Assembly: GCA_025716815.1 (NCBI GenBank)
Contig: JAIXMN010000004.1
Location: 682,001 to 746,000, forward strand
DNA: 64,000 nt
Direction: 5' to 3'
DNA from: Dichotomocladium elegans
Taxonomy: Eukaryota; Mucoromycota; Mucoromycetes; Mucorales; Lichtheimiaceae
Positions within the stretch are counted from its first letter, which is position 1. Every line of letters starts with the position of its first letter. This document shows, one piece after another, positions 1 through 16,198 of the stretch. The notes beneath the pieces are model-generated. The model made no database searches. It saw only the letters and a list, made by a program, of their open reading frames with translations, and was not told the DNA's origin. The position numbers were made by a program, and so were the translations under genes.

Positions 1-346
1 TGGAAGTCCAATCCTAGTGGCCGGCGGCTTTGCTGTCTGTCGCTCAAAGGGAGATCTTTCCTAACCCCAACCCCACCATTAGGAGATAGGATATCGTTCA
101 TCCATCCTCCCGACTTTTGAGGTCTTGCACCATATTGTCTTTGGGAAACGTGTGCGTAAGCTTCAAATTGAAGTACGGCTTCTTTTTGAAAATAGATGAT
201 TCTTTTTTTATACACTTGAGTTTGATTTTCTTTGCTTTACAACAATGAGTGCGGGTATTCTAAACTACTAATAAATGTGTGCGCCCGGTGACGAGCGTAG
301 CGAGCGGGAGAGTGGGAGTAAGTGTGCAGATGGAGGAGCGAGCTGA
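1..346. other. Intergenic, downstream of AP-2 alpha
   Basis: No open frame of note was recognised here. It holds the 3' flank of the AP-2 alpha gene, whose stop is at 347, and any gene to the left lies outside the window. Confidence 0.5.
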
Positions 347-3300
347 TTAGAAGGTGCAATGTACCAATGCTCGTTCCAGAAGAGCTCCAAGATGCCCAGA
401 CACATGTTCACTCGGAGTTCGCACGGTAAGGCGGTACATCTGAATAGAAAACAACACATCCGTTCATTATCTTCGTACTTTTACCTCTTTCTGCTTTAAC
501 TTACATTTTGTTCTAGATTAGGCTCCAATCGCATTAGCGCTCCCACCTTCCCGCCCTGCTTGCCAAGATCAATCACGCCCGCGCCGACAAAATTGTTTGG
601 ATTCGGATCGACACCCTCGAGAAGACCAAACCGAAAACCTGTCAGGTATCCCTTGACGACTGCAAGGTCGATCGGGGTTGGGCTAGTGATAATGGCCTGG
701 AATTCGCGCGGAGGCCCACCAATCTGATTCCATCGCTTGAAGAAGCTTGGTCCATCCATGTTGCCGATCGGTTCCTGGAACTTCGTCAGAACGATAGGAA
801 GTTTAAGATGCACAGCGTTTTGATTGAACATGATGAGGAGAGACGGTGGTTCGCTAAACATGTCTACGCACTCGACTTGGATAAAGTGCTGCATCTGCGC
901 GCCAGCTGCAAGTTGACTGCTCATATTCTCGGCTTTCACGCGCAGATTCAGCTTATCAGCCACAGACGGTGCATGAAGACGAACATTCATAAAATCGGCC
1001 ATTGTCCGGTTCTGGAGGGAAAGAACCAGGCGGCCATGCGGGCCGTGGAATTCGCTGCTCATCATGACCTTGATGTTGCCATCCTCATAAAGCACTCCAC
1101 TAGGGAGGTAAAAGAGTCGATGGAGGCCAAGTTCATAATTGGGTGCAAGAGGAACGCTGCTCGGGTCAGGCAAATCGTTGCTGATAGTCAAGTCGTCGAA
1201 TGCAAGCAGGTCTGCGGCAGTCGTTGCCGGCGCAGGAGCAGATGTTGCTGTTGATTGGAGAGCAGGTGATGAAGAGCCAGTAGAATTCATGCGGATGGAC
1301 GCAATTCGCTTGAGGTCCTCTTGTCGCTCTTGATTCGCTTCCTTTCCACCAATGAACCACACCCGCTTGTCTTCTGTATCGCCGTGGCGCTGGTTGAGCT
1401 TGATAATTAACGTTGATTCCCGTTCAGGGAAGGGAGGCATTTCCTCGCATACGGTTTGAAGCATGTCATCTGTGGGTAAGGTCGAAATCGTCAAATACTC
1501 ACATGCGCGCTGCTGAAGTTCTGCGTCGAGCACATAGCGATACTGGTTAAAGACTGCCAAAACCTGCCCCTTGATTTCGGGGAATAAATTGACAAATTTG
1601 ACATATGTTGTCAACAATAATGCACGGGTGTTGAGCGAACACAAGTTAAATTTCGAATGCACAGCCGTAAATTGCTCGATCGGACTGCAGCCAGGGTTGT
1701 TTGCAATCAGGTGACCGAACTCACCAAGGATATAGCCGCCAACCTTGAGCATCGTCTCATTAAATTGAGGAATATTAAGGTAATTAAGGACCGTCTTGGC
1801 CGCATATTCTTGAAGTTCCTCGTTGTTTGTCACAATCTGCACCACTCGGAACCATACTTCATCGCCAACCTGGTCACCTGCTGTCGAGATGAGTTGGAGG
1901 ATTGTATCAACATACCACGAATACGCCGTGGCAAATTTCTCCGCAAGAATGGCAATTTTGAGCACCATTTCCTCTCTCATGTTATAGTCAGCCACCTGCA
2001 GATAGCGCAGAAGCTCAGACACAACCACCTTGGAGTTGGAAATATCACACATTGAATAGAGTAGATCGAGACCACGCCGTCGCACACTAATATCCTTGTC
2101 GCGTAGGGACATCATAATAGTTTCCTGGTGCCGCTTAATCGCATCGAGCGAGTCGGTGCAGGCTGCCAAATGCGCCATTGTCTCCAGGCCGAGATAGCGA
2201 AGGTTGGTCTCCTTGGAAGATATAAACTGTCCCAGTTTTTGCGCTGCCTGCGTACAGATGGTGGAGTTGCTATCAAGGTGAATGGCAAGATTGATGGCTT
2301 CAAATAAAACTGCATTTTGGGCATTGCTATGCTGAATATTCTTTGGGGCGTCTTGAGAGTTTGACAGAATGATGTTGAGGAGCTCGCTAATATCAGAGCG
2401 CAGTTTTGGATCCTCTGAGGGCAAAAGTCAATCAGTGAATTACCGCTCATACATGTGCTTCTTACTGGAAGCTGCTCATCCTCTTTCTCTTTCTTTACCT
2501 GTAGGCGGATAATATTGCAGAAGGCGCAAGCATTTGACTTGGAGCCATGGTGTGGGGACCTTGTAATAAATGTAATCGAGACTAAAGTCCCGATCGATCA
2601 AAATTCGTTTCAGCCTGTTGACGGCTTTCTCGTAACATCCTATATATTCGGCTGGGTAGTTTTGTGCAAACGCGAGCACCAACGTGGTAACTGAAAGAGC
2701 AACGCCCTGAATGAATCAATGTAAGACTACCGAGTTCATGCTAGCCCGAAAATCCAACAGTTATACCAGATCATAGTCGTCCATAAGTGAAATAATGCGT
2801 TCTGCCCAATCTGTCACTGGAATCACATCTGGATGCTTTCGAAATAGACGCAAAAGAGTTAACGCAGCCTTTTTCTTGACAAAACTTCTCGACGTTCTAA
2901 AGGGGGTAATGGGACTCAATTGATCGGCGCCTTAGACATTTGATGTTACAGAACTCTTACGGAGAAATAAGTAGTCGATGTACGTCAGGAGCAAGCGACT
3001 CAGCCATTTCTCGACCACCAATGTTAGCAATAGCGTGGAGCGCCAGACAGTTGTTGATCTCATTCATATCATCCAGATCCTTCTTTGTTGAATTGACCAC
3101 CAGACGAATGAGATCACTATTTTCATGGAACAGGAGTGTCACAGCCAGGTATCCCTAATTTCCATCCCGTTTTAGCGTTTTTTCTCTGTAGACGTTATCT
3201 ACCAAGATAGTACGTGCTTACAATTTGTTTCTCGCTGTACTTGTTGCTTGAAATCAAATTGACAGCTTCTAGATGTCCAAAGTCGATGTCCCAGCCGAGA

Positions 3301-3782
3301 ATATACATGTACAAAAGCTTGCAAACGTATTTTTTCTTTTGGTAGCCGTTGAGATTAGCCTCTAGTGGTGATGCGAGTTGCAGGAGATTGAGCAGTATAA
3401 ACAATGGTTCAAAGTAATGCCTGAGAAATTGAAGTTACGCGATCCCATCAGTTCAACTTACCTTTGAATTTGGAACGAATGTTGGCCATTTCTTTATTAA
3501 TTCGCTTTTCTTCAAGTTCTCTGACGCGACCTTTTAAAGATATATATCAGCAAGGATGTTCATTTAAGCGGCAATTGTCGATCTTACAATTACGAATGTC
3601 AGCTGCATAGTTGTTCGAAATACAGAAATCTATTGGTTAGTACTAAAGGATTCTTAGACATCTCGACTCATCGTACCTATAAAGCTTAAAAGAGCGAGAT
3701 CTATGGGTCAGTATTACTTGTAACGTGAACCATGGCAGGGAAATCTAGAAACTTACACCGTCAGACCACGCATTGCAGACAT
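347..3782 (-). CDS. APL3: AP-2 complex subunit alpha (alpha-adaptin)
   Basis: Large subunit of the AP-2 clathrin adaptor, which selects cargo for endocytosis at the plasma membrane. Ten exons: 3757-3782, 3677-3684, 3588-3602, 3462-3530, 3222-3361, 2961-3154, 2767-2896, 2499-2706, 505-2414, 347-439. The sum is 2793 nt, or 930 residues, matching the usual length of about 940. The start [17 protein letters not shown] and the block NIRSKFK match the adaptin N-terminus. The helical trunk fills roughly residues 1-600, a Ser/Ala/Thr/Pro hinge lies near 640, and the ear domain follows from about 685. The last exon gives the conserved end [14 protein letters not shown]. Exons of 8 and 15 nt near the start are unusual but required to rebuild the conserved sequence. 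All splice sites are GT-AG and all phases close. The family call is firm; the two microexons rest on conservation. Confidence 0.95.
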
Positions 3783-4309
3783 GATGGCAGCAGTACTGTC
3801 TTGCTAATATGAAAATATTAGGAAAGGAAAGAAGGAATAAGAAAAGTGACACGAGAGGGTGCACGAGGGAGAGGCGAGAGAGAGAAGAAAGAGAATGCCA
3901 GAAATGGCAACAAAAAGCATGCAGCTTATTCCCGCTCCATAGGGGCAGGTGGTATCATTTAAAAAAAATTGTCCAGTAGAATTGCAGTATTAAAGCATTT
4001 ACTATTATTTTCTTCTTCCCGGCCCAATAAAGGCCATTGTGATCAGCGTAATGAATGGATGATGGGAATTGAATTCAAATGACGACAAAGATTTAAGTTG
4101 CTAAACGGATTACAATATGAAATAATACAATGTCGAGATATAATATATGAGAACATGTGCGTGTGCGTGTACAGAGAAGCGTTGAAGAAACCAAATATAC
4201 ACTTTGCAGCGGAGCAACAGCAAAAAAAACGAAAGAGGGCAAACAAGATCGCGGAACACTAAGAAGAAGGGGAAAACGGCAGGACGTTGAGGAATTTGTT
4301 TGACAATAT
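3783..4309. other. Intergenic between AP-2 alpha and the Tco89-like gene
   Basis: This holds the 5' flank of the AP-2 alpha gene and the 3' flank of the next minus-strand gene. A purine-rich stretch (3830-3905) lies just upstream of the AP-2 alpha start. No gene was recognised. Confidence 0.5.
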
Positions 4310-5665
4310 CTAGTTAAACCCTGTTCCGGCCCACACACGATCGAGCAGGGCACCTGCGCTCCAACGTATCATGTCAAGAGTACTACTGGTGGAAGAGGCG
4401 TCGCCAGCATTGAGTAATCCTGTGTCTGGCTGATTAGCTGTCTCCGCCATCAGTTTCAGGTGCAAGTGGCGGCGATGAATGGCCTGACGTTGTAACGCAT
4501 GTGGCTCGAGAGCCATAGAGGTGGGAAGTACCGATGATGACTTTGTCCTTTGTTGTAGACGTATCGGTTCTCGATGCTGCTGTTGTTGTTCTTGTTGTTC
4601 CTGTTCCTGCAAGCAGCGCCGTAGGCTTTCAACCATTGGGTCGCAGTACTGACGCACACAGCGATACTCTTTCCCCACACGTTCAATTTCGCGAGTCAGT
4701 CTAAGCATATTGCGTGGATGGGCAAGATTATTCTCGTCGTCTACGAGGCAGTGCTGACGCTGTAGCAGGAGTTTTTGCTGTGTTCGAGTCATTCCAGGCG
4801 GCTGGGCATTAGCTGCTGCTGCAACGTTACTAAGTCGCCTGCTATTGTTGCCGTTGGGAGCTGCTACTGGTTGATGTAATTGTTGTTGTCGGTGAGGAGG
4901 ATCTGTCGTATCGTCCACGAACTGCGATCGGAGAGGTTGGCCCCGCTTACTGCTATTACTATTGTTGTTGCTACCGCTGTTGTTATTATACGAAATGGTT
5001 GATGTTGCTATGGTAGTGCTATTGTGGAGAGGGGCAATAGCTTCACGGTCAGGCCCAACGAGATTCTTAGCGGTGGCAGTGAGTGTTTGCTCAATGGGGG
5101 CTGCAGGTGCTCGACTTGAAACAAAGAATACGGGGTTATCTTTCCGTGACCTCGGCGGTGGCCGTGATTCTTCCTTCGGAGGCTTTCGAGTAATCGACAC
5201 CTCTCCTCCTCCTTCCTCCTCATCCTCGTCTTTATCGGTTGCGCTAGTCGGGGGAGATGGAGTCGCGGGTTGTGGTGTTACCTTGGTGGCCGCAGGTGCG
5301 GCTCTAGCAACGTCACTGCTGGTAATAGTCGTTGAGGCAGGCACGGGGGTTGCGGTGTTGTTTGTCTTGGGTGGATGAATGGACGCAAGCGCAGTCAAGC
5401 CAGCTCCTTTTCTTTCAAACGAGGACAGTCGGTTCAGCGAGCGCTGCGACTGTGAACGGCGCATATGCGGTCGTTTACCATCATGGTCATCGACTTCTGT
5501 ATCCGTGTGCGAGTCCTTAGCTCTTGCCATGGGAGCCAACTTTGTCACATGGACCCGCCCAGAAGACCGTCGCTTGACATGATGCCGATTGTGTTTTTTG
5601 TGAGTTGTGTTATGTGTAGACGATGTCGTTGCTGGTGGTGAAGGAGGCGCTACCGGCTGTGGCAT
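4310..5665 (-). CDS. TCO89: Probable TORC1 subunit Tco89-like protein
   Basis: A single-exon frame of 451 residues, low in complexity: Pro/Thr-rich at the start, with Asn/Ser and Gln runs (near 230-245 and 365-385). Three short blocks look conserved. They are SGRVHVTKL near residue 35, with the following SQRSLNRLSSFERKGAGLTA; TRTQQKLLLQRQ near 293; and REIERVGKEYRCVRQYCDP near 325. This layout recalls fungal Tco89 proteins, where a TQQK-LQR block is followed by an EY-VRRY-DP block. Tco89 is a non-catalytic, vacuole-associated subunit of TOR complex 1 in yeast. The match is from memory of the family and rests on short motifs, so the function is a probable call. The start is the first Met of the open frame, and no intron is needed. 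Confidence 0.6.
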   Translation of the reverse strand: MPQPVAPPSPPATTSSTHNTTHKKHNRHHVKRRSSGRVHVTKLAPMARAKDSHTDTEVDDHDGKRPHMRRSQSQRSLNRLSSFERKGAGLTALASIHPPKTNNTATPVPASTTITSSDVARAAPAATKVTPQPATPSPPTSATDKDEDEEEGGGEVSITRKPPKEESRPPPRSRKDNPVFFVSSRAPAAPIEQTLTATAKNLVGPDREAIAPLHNSTTIATSTISYNNNSGSNNNSNSSKRGQPLRSQFVDDTTDPPHRQQQLHQPVAAPNGNNSRRLSNVAAAANAQPPGMTRTQQKLLLQRQHCLVDDENNLAHPRNMLRLTREIERVGKEYRCVRQYCDPMVESLRRCLQEQEQQEQQQQHREPIRLQQRTKSSSVLPTSMALEPHALQRQAIHRRHLHLKLMAETANQPDTGLLNAGDASSTSSTLDMIRWSAGALLDRVWAGTGFN

Positions 5666-6216
5666 GGGTGGGGGTGGACAAGCAAATGTAAGTGCGTTTT
5701 ATTTTTAAGGGCGAAACCGGCTGAAAAATCTAAAAATCGGAGAAACAAGCGCATATTTTTACTTGAGAAAGGGAAAAAAACCATCCACTCTTTGTGCTTT
5801 CATACGTGATTATTCCTTTTGTTTTAGGCTTCTGAGTTATTTGTTTTATTTACTAAATTAAGTCTCTGCACGAAGAATTCAAATGGTTCGCATGGAAAGC
5901 GCAGTATTTAACTCTTACAGGCCAAGAGCAAACTGCGATGCTGAGCTTCTGTATGGAAAAAAGTCTTTCCTGAAATGCCATGTGGAGCAGAAGGTTGCAC
6001 AAATCATCGCGATTTTTACACAGCCTTTGAGGCTATCTCATAATGTGCCGAGCATGAGTTGCCTTATGACCGCAACTATTGCTTTTTTCGATTCTCAGGA
6101 ACAAACCGGCAGGTAAATATCGAATGAGGCAGAAAAGAAACCCAAATTTCCGTCTGTCTGTATCCAAATCCCTAACAAAGGCACATGGAGTTCCTTTTTA
6201 TTATTGCAGAGCACAC
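5666..6216. other. Intergenic between the Tco89-like gene and eL33
   Basis: This contains the upstream region of the Tco89-like gene and the 3' flank of the eL33 gene. Small frames here show no family resemblance. A T-rich tract near 5755-5850 is the only compositional feature seen. Confidence 0.45.
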
Positions 6217-6787
6217 TTAAATGTTGGAGGGGTACAACATCTACAGTTTCATAATGCGATCAGTAAAAATTCACATTACTTCAACAAACTTTATATGACT
6301 TACGACGCGAACGGAAGCACCGAAGGACTTGGGAGGCAAGTTCTTGCGGAAGCGAGCCTTGACAACACCGCTGGTACCGTGGGGACGAGCAATGCGACCC
6401 CAGATAACACGGAGTTTAGAGCCGTTCTTCTCCTTGTTGGCATAGTACACATAGGCAACACGCTTGCCGAGGTAGAAGCGAGCATCCTCGGTGGTCTGGA
6501 CACCCTCGAGCTTGATGAGCGAAACGTTGGGATTTTGGGTGCGCTTGGCACGCTCGTAACCCAAGACACGGCCCTTGCTGTACAGACTATTCATATGTAA
6601 CAGACATTCGACATTCATCGTCAGTTCAATTCGTCCATGAATTTCCCTTTCTCTCTTCTCTCTCGCTCGCTTGCTCGCATCGAATTTTTGTCGTATCCAT
6701 CCATTCGTCTGTTCATCCATCCATCCGCCCGCTATACACCCTTATAGTTATCTTTTCTACATACCGAGAGGAGTTTTGAGCAACCAT
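6217..6787 (-). CDS. RPL33: 60S ribosomal protein eL33 (L35a / Rpl33)
   Basis: Structural protein of the large ribosomal subunit. Three exons: 6765-6787 (23 nt), 6304-6586 and 6217-6240 (24 nt), giving 109 residues, as expected for the family. The protein begins [18 protein letters not shown] and carries the family blocks [21 protein letters not shown] and [16 protein letters not shown]. The tiny last exon adds MLYPSNI, the conserved C-terminus. Without the 3' intron the frame would read into unrelated sequence, which decides the model. Very short first and last exons are typical of ribosomal protein genes. The start codon sits in TATAAAATGG. Confidence 0.96.
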
Positions 6788-7188
6788 TTTATACGATGGA
6801 TATGAAAGGAAGTTCTATCGGTCCAGGGAGCAACAACCTGGAAGGCTGCAATGGCGGAGTACAAAATGTGTAAACTGGCTCGGTCCACGGGCTTTGGAGG
6901 GGGAAATCTTGGTTAAAGCCCCCCCATGGCGGTGATAATCTTTCGAACTTGTTGTGTTGCAAGGGATTCACTCATCATTGTTGCTACGTTTTTTTGAACT
7001 TCTTACCTTGCTGTAGCTCTGTTATTGCCTCAGCAATAAGGTAAATGGAGCCTTTCATCTCCTCGTTGCTCTCCATCTCTCTACTGTTGTCGTCTTGTTA
7101 ACGATGTTAGAGTATATCAGAAATCACTACAGAAATCACTATAATTAATACCTCATTGCGTGCTTTGTCTTGAATTAGCACTAGCACA
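6788..7188. promoter_or_regulatory. Divergent promoter region, eL33 / PKC1
   Basis: About 400 nt separate the start codons of two divergently transcribed genes, so both promoters must lie here. No specific factor site was identified with confidence. Confidence 0.5.
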
Positions 7189-11116
<3,928 letters not shown>

Positions 11117-11812
11117 TTTCTGTATAAATAAAACCCCCTCTTTTCTATTGCCATCTGGTATCGTATTACAACAAGATTGGAGGGGATGGTATGTATGCGC
11201 AACAAGTTGGCGGCTTACTTGTCTTGTACGACCTCGAACAGGGACCGAACGGGACCTGTCCGTTCAGACGAGTAACACCAGAGTCTTTTTTGAGATTAGG
11301 GGATAAGAGAGATAGAAAGTGCGTGGGGTGTATAGCTTGTCAAAAGGGGATGTTACAGAGGATCGCCCATACTTAAGAGAGCGGGGGATAGCCCGGAAAG
11401 TAAATAGGGGAACGAGGGGGTTGTGGAGGGAGAGAGGGAAAGAGAGGGGGAAGAAGACCAAAAAAAAGACTGGCTGTCGGCCTGCCTTCCTCTATCCCGT
11501 CCATCCGTTTGCAGTCAACTCCGCGAGGGAGGAGTAAAGAGAGAAAGAGAGAGAGAGAGAGAGGGAGAGGCAGAAGGGCGGAAGGCTCGCTTTCCGCTTA
11601 CTTTGTTCTTTCCATTTATTCCAATCTCGCGTGCTCACACATTTCTACACTATCTCTGACCAGACTCTCTTAATCAGTGCGTGCCAAGAGAACCCTAATC
11701 CTTTTCCTGCTGCCTTTGAAACTTTTTATCTTTACTCTCTCCTTCGTTTGATCTTTCCTCTTTAAGACCTTCTTTCTTTCATTCCTTTTCTGCCTACCGA
11801 CAGATTGGTATA
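11117..11812. promoter_or_regulatory. Intergenic, 3' flank of PKC1 and promoter of PAC1
   Basis: This holds a GA-rich purine tract (11421-11580, including a (GA)n run near 11541-11562) followed by a pyrimidine-rich stretch leading to the PAC1 start. No gene was recognised. Confidence 0.5.
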
Positions 11813-13629
11813 ATGACAAGTATTCTCTCTGAACGCCAACGAGATGAGCTGTAAGTATTTTACGCACTCATCTACAACCATTCGACATTTCACTGATGTT
11901 GGTCCATTGCTCTTAATTTTTTTTTTCTTCTCTACCAAGGCACAAGGCCATTCTCGACTATCTGAACGCTAGCGGTTTCTCCGAATCATTTACGGCCCTG
12001 AAAAACGAAACAGAGAACCTCGACTTTATACCCGACCCAAAAACAAAGTATGCGGGGTTGCTCGAAAAGAAGTGGACCTCAGTTATCCGCTTGCAAAAGA
12101 AGGTTAGTTTTTTGTCGCTGTCTACACACGAACATACGAGCGAGAGAAGCCAGTTTTAAGAGAGAAGTTTGCCCTGATCCCTTTTATGCAACCACATTAT
12201 TTAGATTATGGATTTGGAGGCCAAGACAAGCCAGATGCAAGAGGAACTCAACAATGCACCTGTGCGCAAACAGACCAGCTCTGTCGACTGGATCCCTCGC
12301 CCTCCTGAAAAGCATGACCTGACAGGCCACCGCAGCCCTGTCACACGCGTGGCATTCCATCCTGTTTATCAGATCCTTGCATCTGCTTCTGAAGACACCA
12401 CCATCAAGATCTGGGACTACGAGACCGGTGACTTTGAGTGCACTCTCAAGGGCCATACCAAGGCCGTTCAGGATTTAGCATTTGATCCTAAGGGAAGCTA
12501 CCTTGGTAAGTAGTATGATAACGATCCTCTCTTCGTCCTCTCTAGCAATTCGGAGCGCGGCATGCTTTCCTACTTCTTGATTTCATCTATAACGCTGGAT
12601 ATTTTTGCTCATCTTCATCGCAGTGTCTTGCTCGGCCGATTTAACTATCAAGGTGTGGGACGTTAATAACGATTACAAGTGCATTAAGACCCTGTATGGC
12701 CACGATCACAGTGTCTCGTCGGTTGCGTTTTTGCCGTCAGGAGATAAGATTGTGTCTGCCTCCCGTGACAAGACAATCAAGATTTGGGATTTTGCATCTG
12801 GGTAAGTCGAAAACGATCTATACTTCATTACTTCTGCTATGCAAAAATTGACTTTGGCTTGGCCGTTAATAGATATTGCACAAAGACCTACACGGGTCAT
12901 CTCGAGTGGGTCCGGATGGTTACTCCTAGCGAGGATGGTCGCCTTCTGGTTACAGCATCGAATGATCAGGTGTGTGCACGTGCGTTTGCTTACTGCTTAA
13001 CGGGATGCTTCAACCATGTTATTAATCCTCTCATTTTTGTCATAGACCGCACGACTTTGGGACACGCAGACAGGCGAGTCAAAAATTGAGTTCCGTGGAC
13101 ACGAGCACGTTGTTGAGTGCGCGATCTTTGTACCGACGAAGGCATACCCCTATATCCAGGAACTGGTTGGTGACGAGGTACGTAAAAGCCTCGATGATTA
13201 TGAAAGCTGCGATCCTAAAAAGGAATTATAGACCAAATCAAAAGACCAGGGTGTGCCTGGCCGATATGTGGTCACAGGCTCAAGAGATAAGACCATTAAA
13301 ATCTGGGACAGTAGCGGACAGCTGCTCACCACGCTTTCAGGACATGACAATTGGGTTCGGGGGCTTGTTGTGCACCCGAGCGGCAAGTACCTACTGAGTG
13401 CTTCAGATGATAAGACGCTTAAAATTTGGGATCTCAAGACGGGGCGCTGCATGAAGACTCTAGAAGCCCATGATCACTTTGTCACTTGCATAGCGTAAGT
13501 TCATCATGACATCCCTGGTGAATTGCTGCCTAATTTACTGGACTTTTGCTGGATAGATACTGCTTGATAAGCCCTGTAGTGGCGACCGGGAGCGTGGATC
13601 AGACGGTCAAGGTGTGGCAATGCCGATAA
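11813..13629 (+). CDS. PAC1: LIS1 homologue, nuclear distribution protein PAC1
   Basis: Dynein regulator that supports nuclear migration and spindle orientation along microtubules. Eight exons: 11813-11850, 11940-12102, 12205-12505, 12624-12801, 12873-12969, 13046-13177, 13232-13494, 13557-13629; 414 residues against about 410 in animal LIS1. A LisH motif (about 8-40) includes [14 protein letters not shown] coiled coil covers about 60-85 and seven WD40 repeats about 105-414, with repeated GH...D.TIKIWD signatures. The insert between the fifth and sixth blades ([15 protein letters not shown]) is typical of the family. All introns are GT-AG and phases close. No missing blade or frame defect was seen. 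Confidence 0.96.
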
Positions 13630-14003
13630 GAAAGAAAATCAGGTGCACATTATTCTGGCGCGCTGATGATTGTATGTATATTCGAGAAGGGAAAAAAGTA
13701 CTTTTTTTTTCTTTTCTCTGCTGTATAACTCTTATATACACGAGCTTCTTAACGTATACCAAACTCGTCGTAACCCCTTCCCTTATATTTTGAAATACAT
13801 AAACATTCAATTTTCTTGAAACTTACCCCGCACTTTTCGTGTGACCTTCATCGCAATAGGCGGCTAAATGCTCATATTGATGCTGACAGATGCCGATTTT
13901 TTGATAGCCCGATTGGTGAATATGCTTATTAAGGGCAACCCTATTTCCCCCTTTCCTCTTTTTTTTTTTTACCTCCCACTCAAACTGTTCAACCCCTTCC
14001 CTT
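13630..14003. promoter_or_regulatory. Intergenic, PAC1 3' flank and CAT2 promoter
   Basis: A short stretch between two same-strand genes. A pyrimidine-rich tract (13940-14003) directly precedes the carnitine acetyltransferase start. Nothing else was recognised. Confidence 0.45.
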
Positions 14004-16198
14004 ATGGCTTCCCGTGCTCTCGGTCTCCGCAATTTCGCTCGCTTGTCTCCCAGGGTCTCCATGGTAAACTACTAGCACAGAAAACATTAGTTGACGTTTT
14101 CAGCCAAATCTCACCGAGATTAGTCCCAGACAATGCCTCGCCGTTTCATGGCGAGCGCCAAGGCGGTTCCCAAGACGCCGGTTGACCCCAAGGCACCTGG
14201 TCCTATGCTTCGCTATCAGGCCAACCTACCTAAGCTCCCAGTTCCGCCCCTTGCTGCGACTCTTCAGAAATACCTAAAGACCGTACGACCTATTGTGGGC
14301 GAAGAAGAGTATAAGCGCACGGAAGCTGCTGTCAAGGAATTTGAGACGTCAGGGATAGGTGCCAAACTCCAAGATCGTCTTGTTGCACATGCTCAAAATC
14401 CCAATGTCGTCAATTGGCTCGAGGATTGGTGGCTTGAGGCTGCTTACATGGGATACCGTGACCCTGTTGTGGTTTATGTGAGCTATTTCTTCTACTACAA
14501 GGATGACAAGCTCCGCAAGGCCCCAGCCAAGCGTGCCGCAGCCATTACGACGGCAGCCCTGGAGTTTAAGAAGCAGATTGTCGAGTAAGTAATAAGGAGG
14601 AGGAGAGGTGATGTATAGAAGAGCGCGTGTATGGGTGCGTGCGTGTGTCTATCTGTGCAGAAGCGAAAACAAAATGAAAAAGGACCAGTCGTAACATTCT
14701 TTAACCAATCAGGAAGACCTTGGAGCCCGAGTACGCCAAGGGCGAGCCAATGTGCATGGATTCATACAAGTACATGTTCAACAACTGCCGTATCCCCAAG
14801 AAGCCTGCCGACTTTGAGACCGCCTACGACCCTGAAAAGCACACACATGTGATCGCAATCCGCAAAAATAAGTTCTATGTGATCGACACTGTACACAATG
14901 GCCAGCAGCTATCGACGAATGAATTGGAGCAGCAGTTCCAGCGCGTTATTGATGCTGCTGGTAACGAGTCGGGACCAGCTGTGGGTGCCTTGACGACAGA
15001 GAACCGCGATACGTGGACAGATGTGAGTAAAAAAAAAAACGAATCGGAAGGTTTAATTTGATCCCTGGGAAAATGACACAAAACCAAATTGCCATAGTAC
15101 CGCGATGCGTTATTGGCGGCACATCCCGACAATAAGGGTCTTTTGGAAAAGATCGAGTCGTCATCATTCGTTGTCTGTCTCGATGACCAGACACCAGTCA
15201 CCCGCGACGAGGGCTCGCGTGCTTGCTGGCACGGTGACGGTCGCAATCGCTTCTTTGACAAGCCACTCCAGTTCATTGTCTTTGACAACGGCAAGGCAGG
15301 CTTTAACGGCGAGCACTCTTGCATGGATGGCACTGCAACCTGCCGTCTCAACGAGTACGTAACACATAGTATCAAGACCAACACTGTTAACCACGGCCCC
15401 GAGGAAGTGCGCGCCAACCTGCCTCAGCCTGAGCAAATCGAGTTCAAACTCAATGATGACCTCAAGAAAGCCATTACCTCAGCCGAAAGCAACTTTGACA
15501 GCCTCATTGCGAAACACGACTTGACCGTTCTCGCGTACCATGGATATGGTAAGAACCAGATTAAGAAGTTCAAAGCCTCTCCCGACGGCTACACCCAGAT
15601 GGTCATCCAGCTTGCGTACTACAAGATGTTCGGCACAAACCGTCCCACGTACGAATCCGCTCAGACCAGGAAGTTCCAGCGAGGTCGTACGGAGACTTCC
15701 CGCACCGTCTCGGAGGAATCAATCGCATTCTGCAAGACTATGGAGGATCCACATGCATCGCATGAAGAAAAGATCACTGCCTTCCGTGCAGCCGTCGCTG
15801 CTCAGGGCGCTTATATGGCCGACGCAGTCAATGCCCACGGCGTTGACCGCCATCTCTTTGGTCTCAAGAAGTCCATCCTGCCTAATGAGGAACAGCCCGC
15901 CCTTTTCAAGGACCCCAGCTATGCCTACTCTCAGCATTGGTACCTCTCCACCTCCCAGCTTTCGTCTGAGCACTTTGACGGCTATGGCTGGGGCCAAGTC
16001 GTGAATGATGGATTTGGCATTGCCTACATGATTAAGAACAACGCCCTTCAGTTCAATGTGGCCAGCGTTAAGGATCTTGAAGTTCATGGCAAGAAATATA
16101 TCAATGGCACGCATCACTTTAAGCAGTGCCTGGAGGATGCTGCCAACGACCTTGGCGACCTCTTGTCAACCGAAATTGCTGCTGATGCCAAACTGTAA
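14004..16198 (+). CDS. CAT2: Carnitine O-acetyltransferase, mitochondrial and peroxisomal
   Basis: Transfers acetyl groups between CoA and carnitine so that acetyl units can cross organelle membranes during fatty-acid or acetate use. Exons 14004-14063, 14130-14584, 14713-15022, 15098-16198; 641 residues, the usual size. The catalytic His lies in GEHSCMDG, after the block DKPLQFIVFDNG. Family blocks NPNVVNWLEDWWLEAAYMGYR and GYGWGQVVNDGFG are present. Exon 1 encodes MASRALGLRNFARLSPRVSM, an Arg/Ser-rich presequence suited to mitochondria, and the C-terminus is AKL, a peroxisomal PTS1. A second Met (14133) soon after intron 1 could start a form lacking the presequence. Yeast Cat2 is known to be dual-targeted in a similar way. 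That this gene does so is inferred. Confidence 0.96.

Noticed and set aside
808..1254. 148-codon plus-strand frame over AP-2 alpha
   Set aside because: It is antisense to conserved adaptin coding sequence and has no family resemblance.
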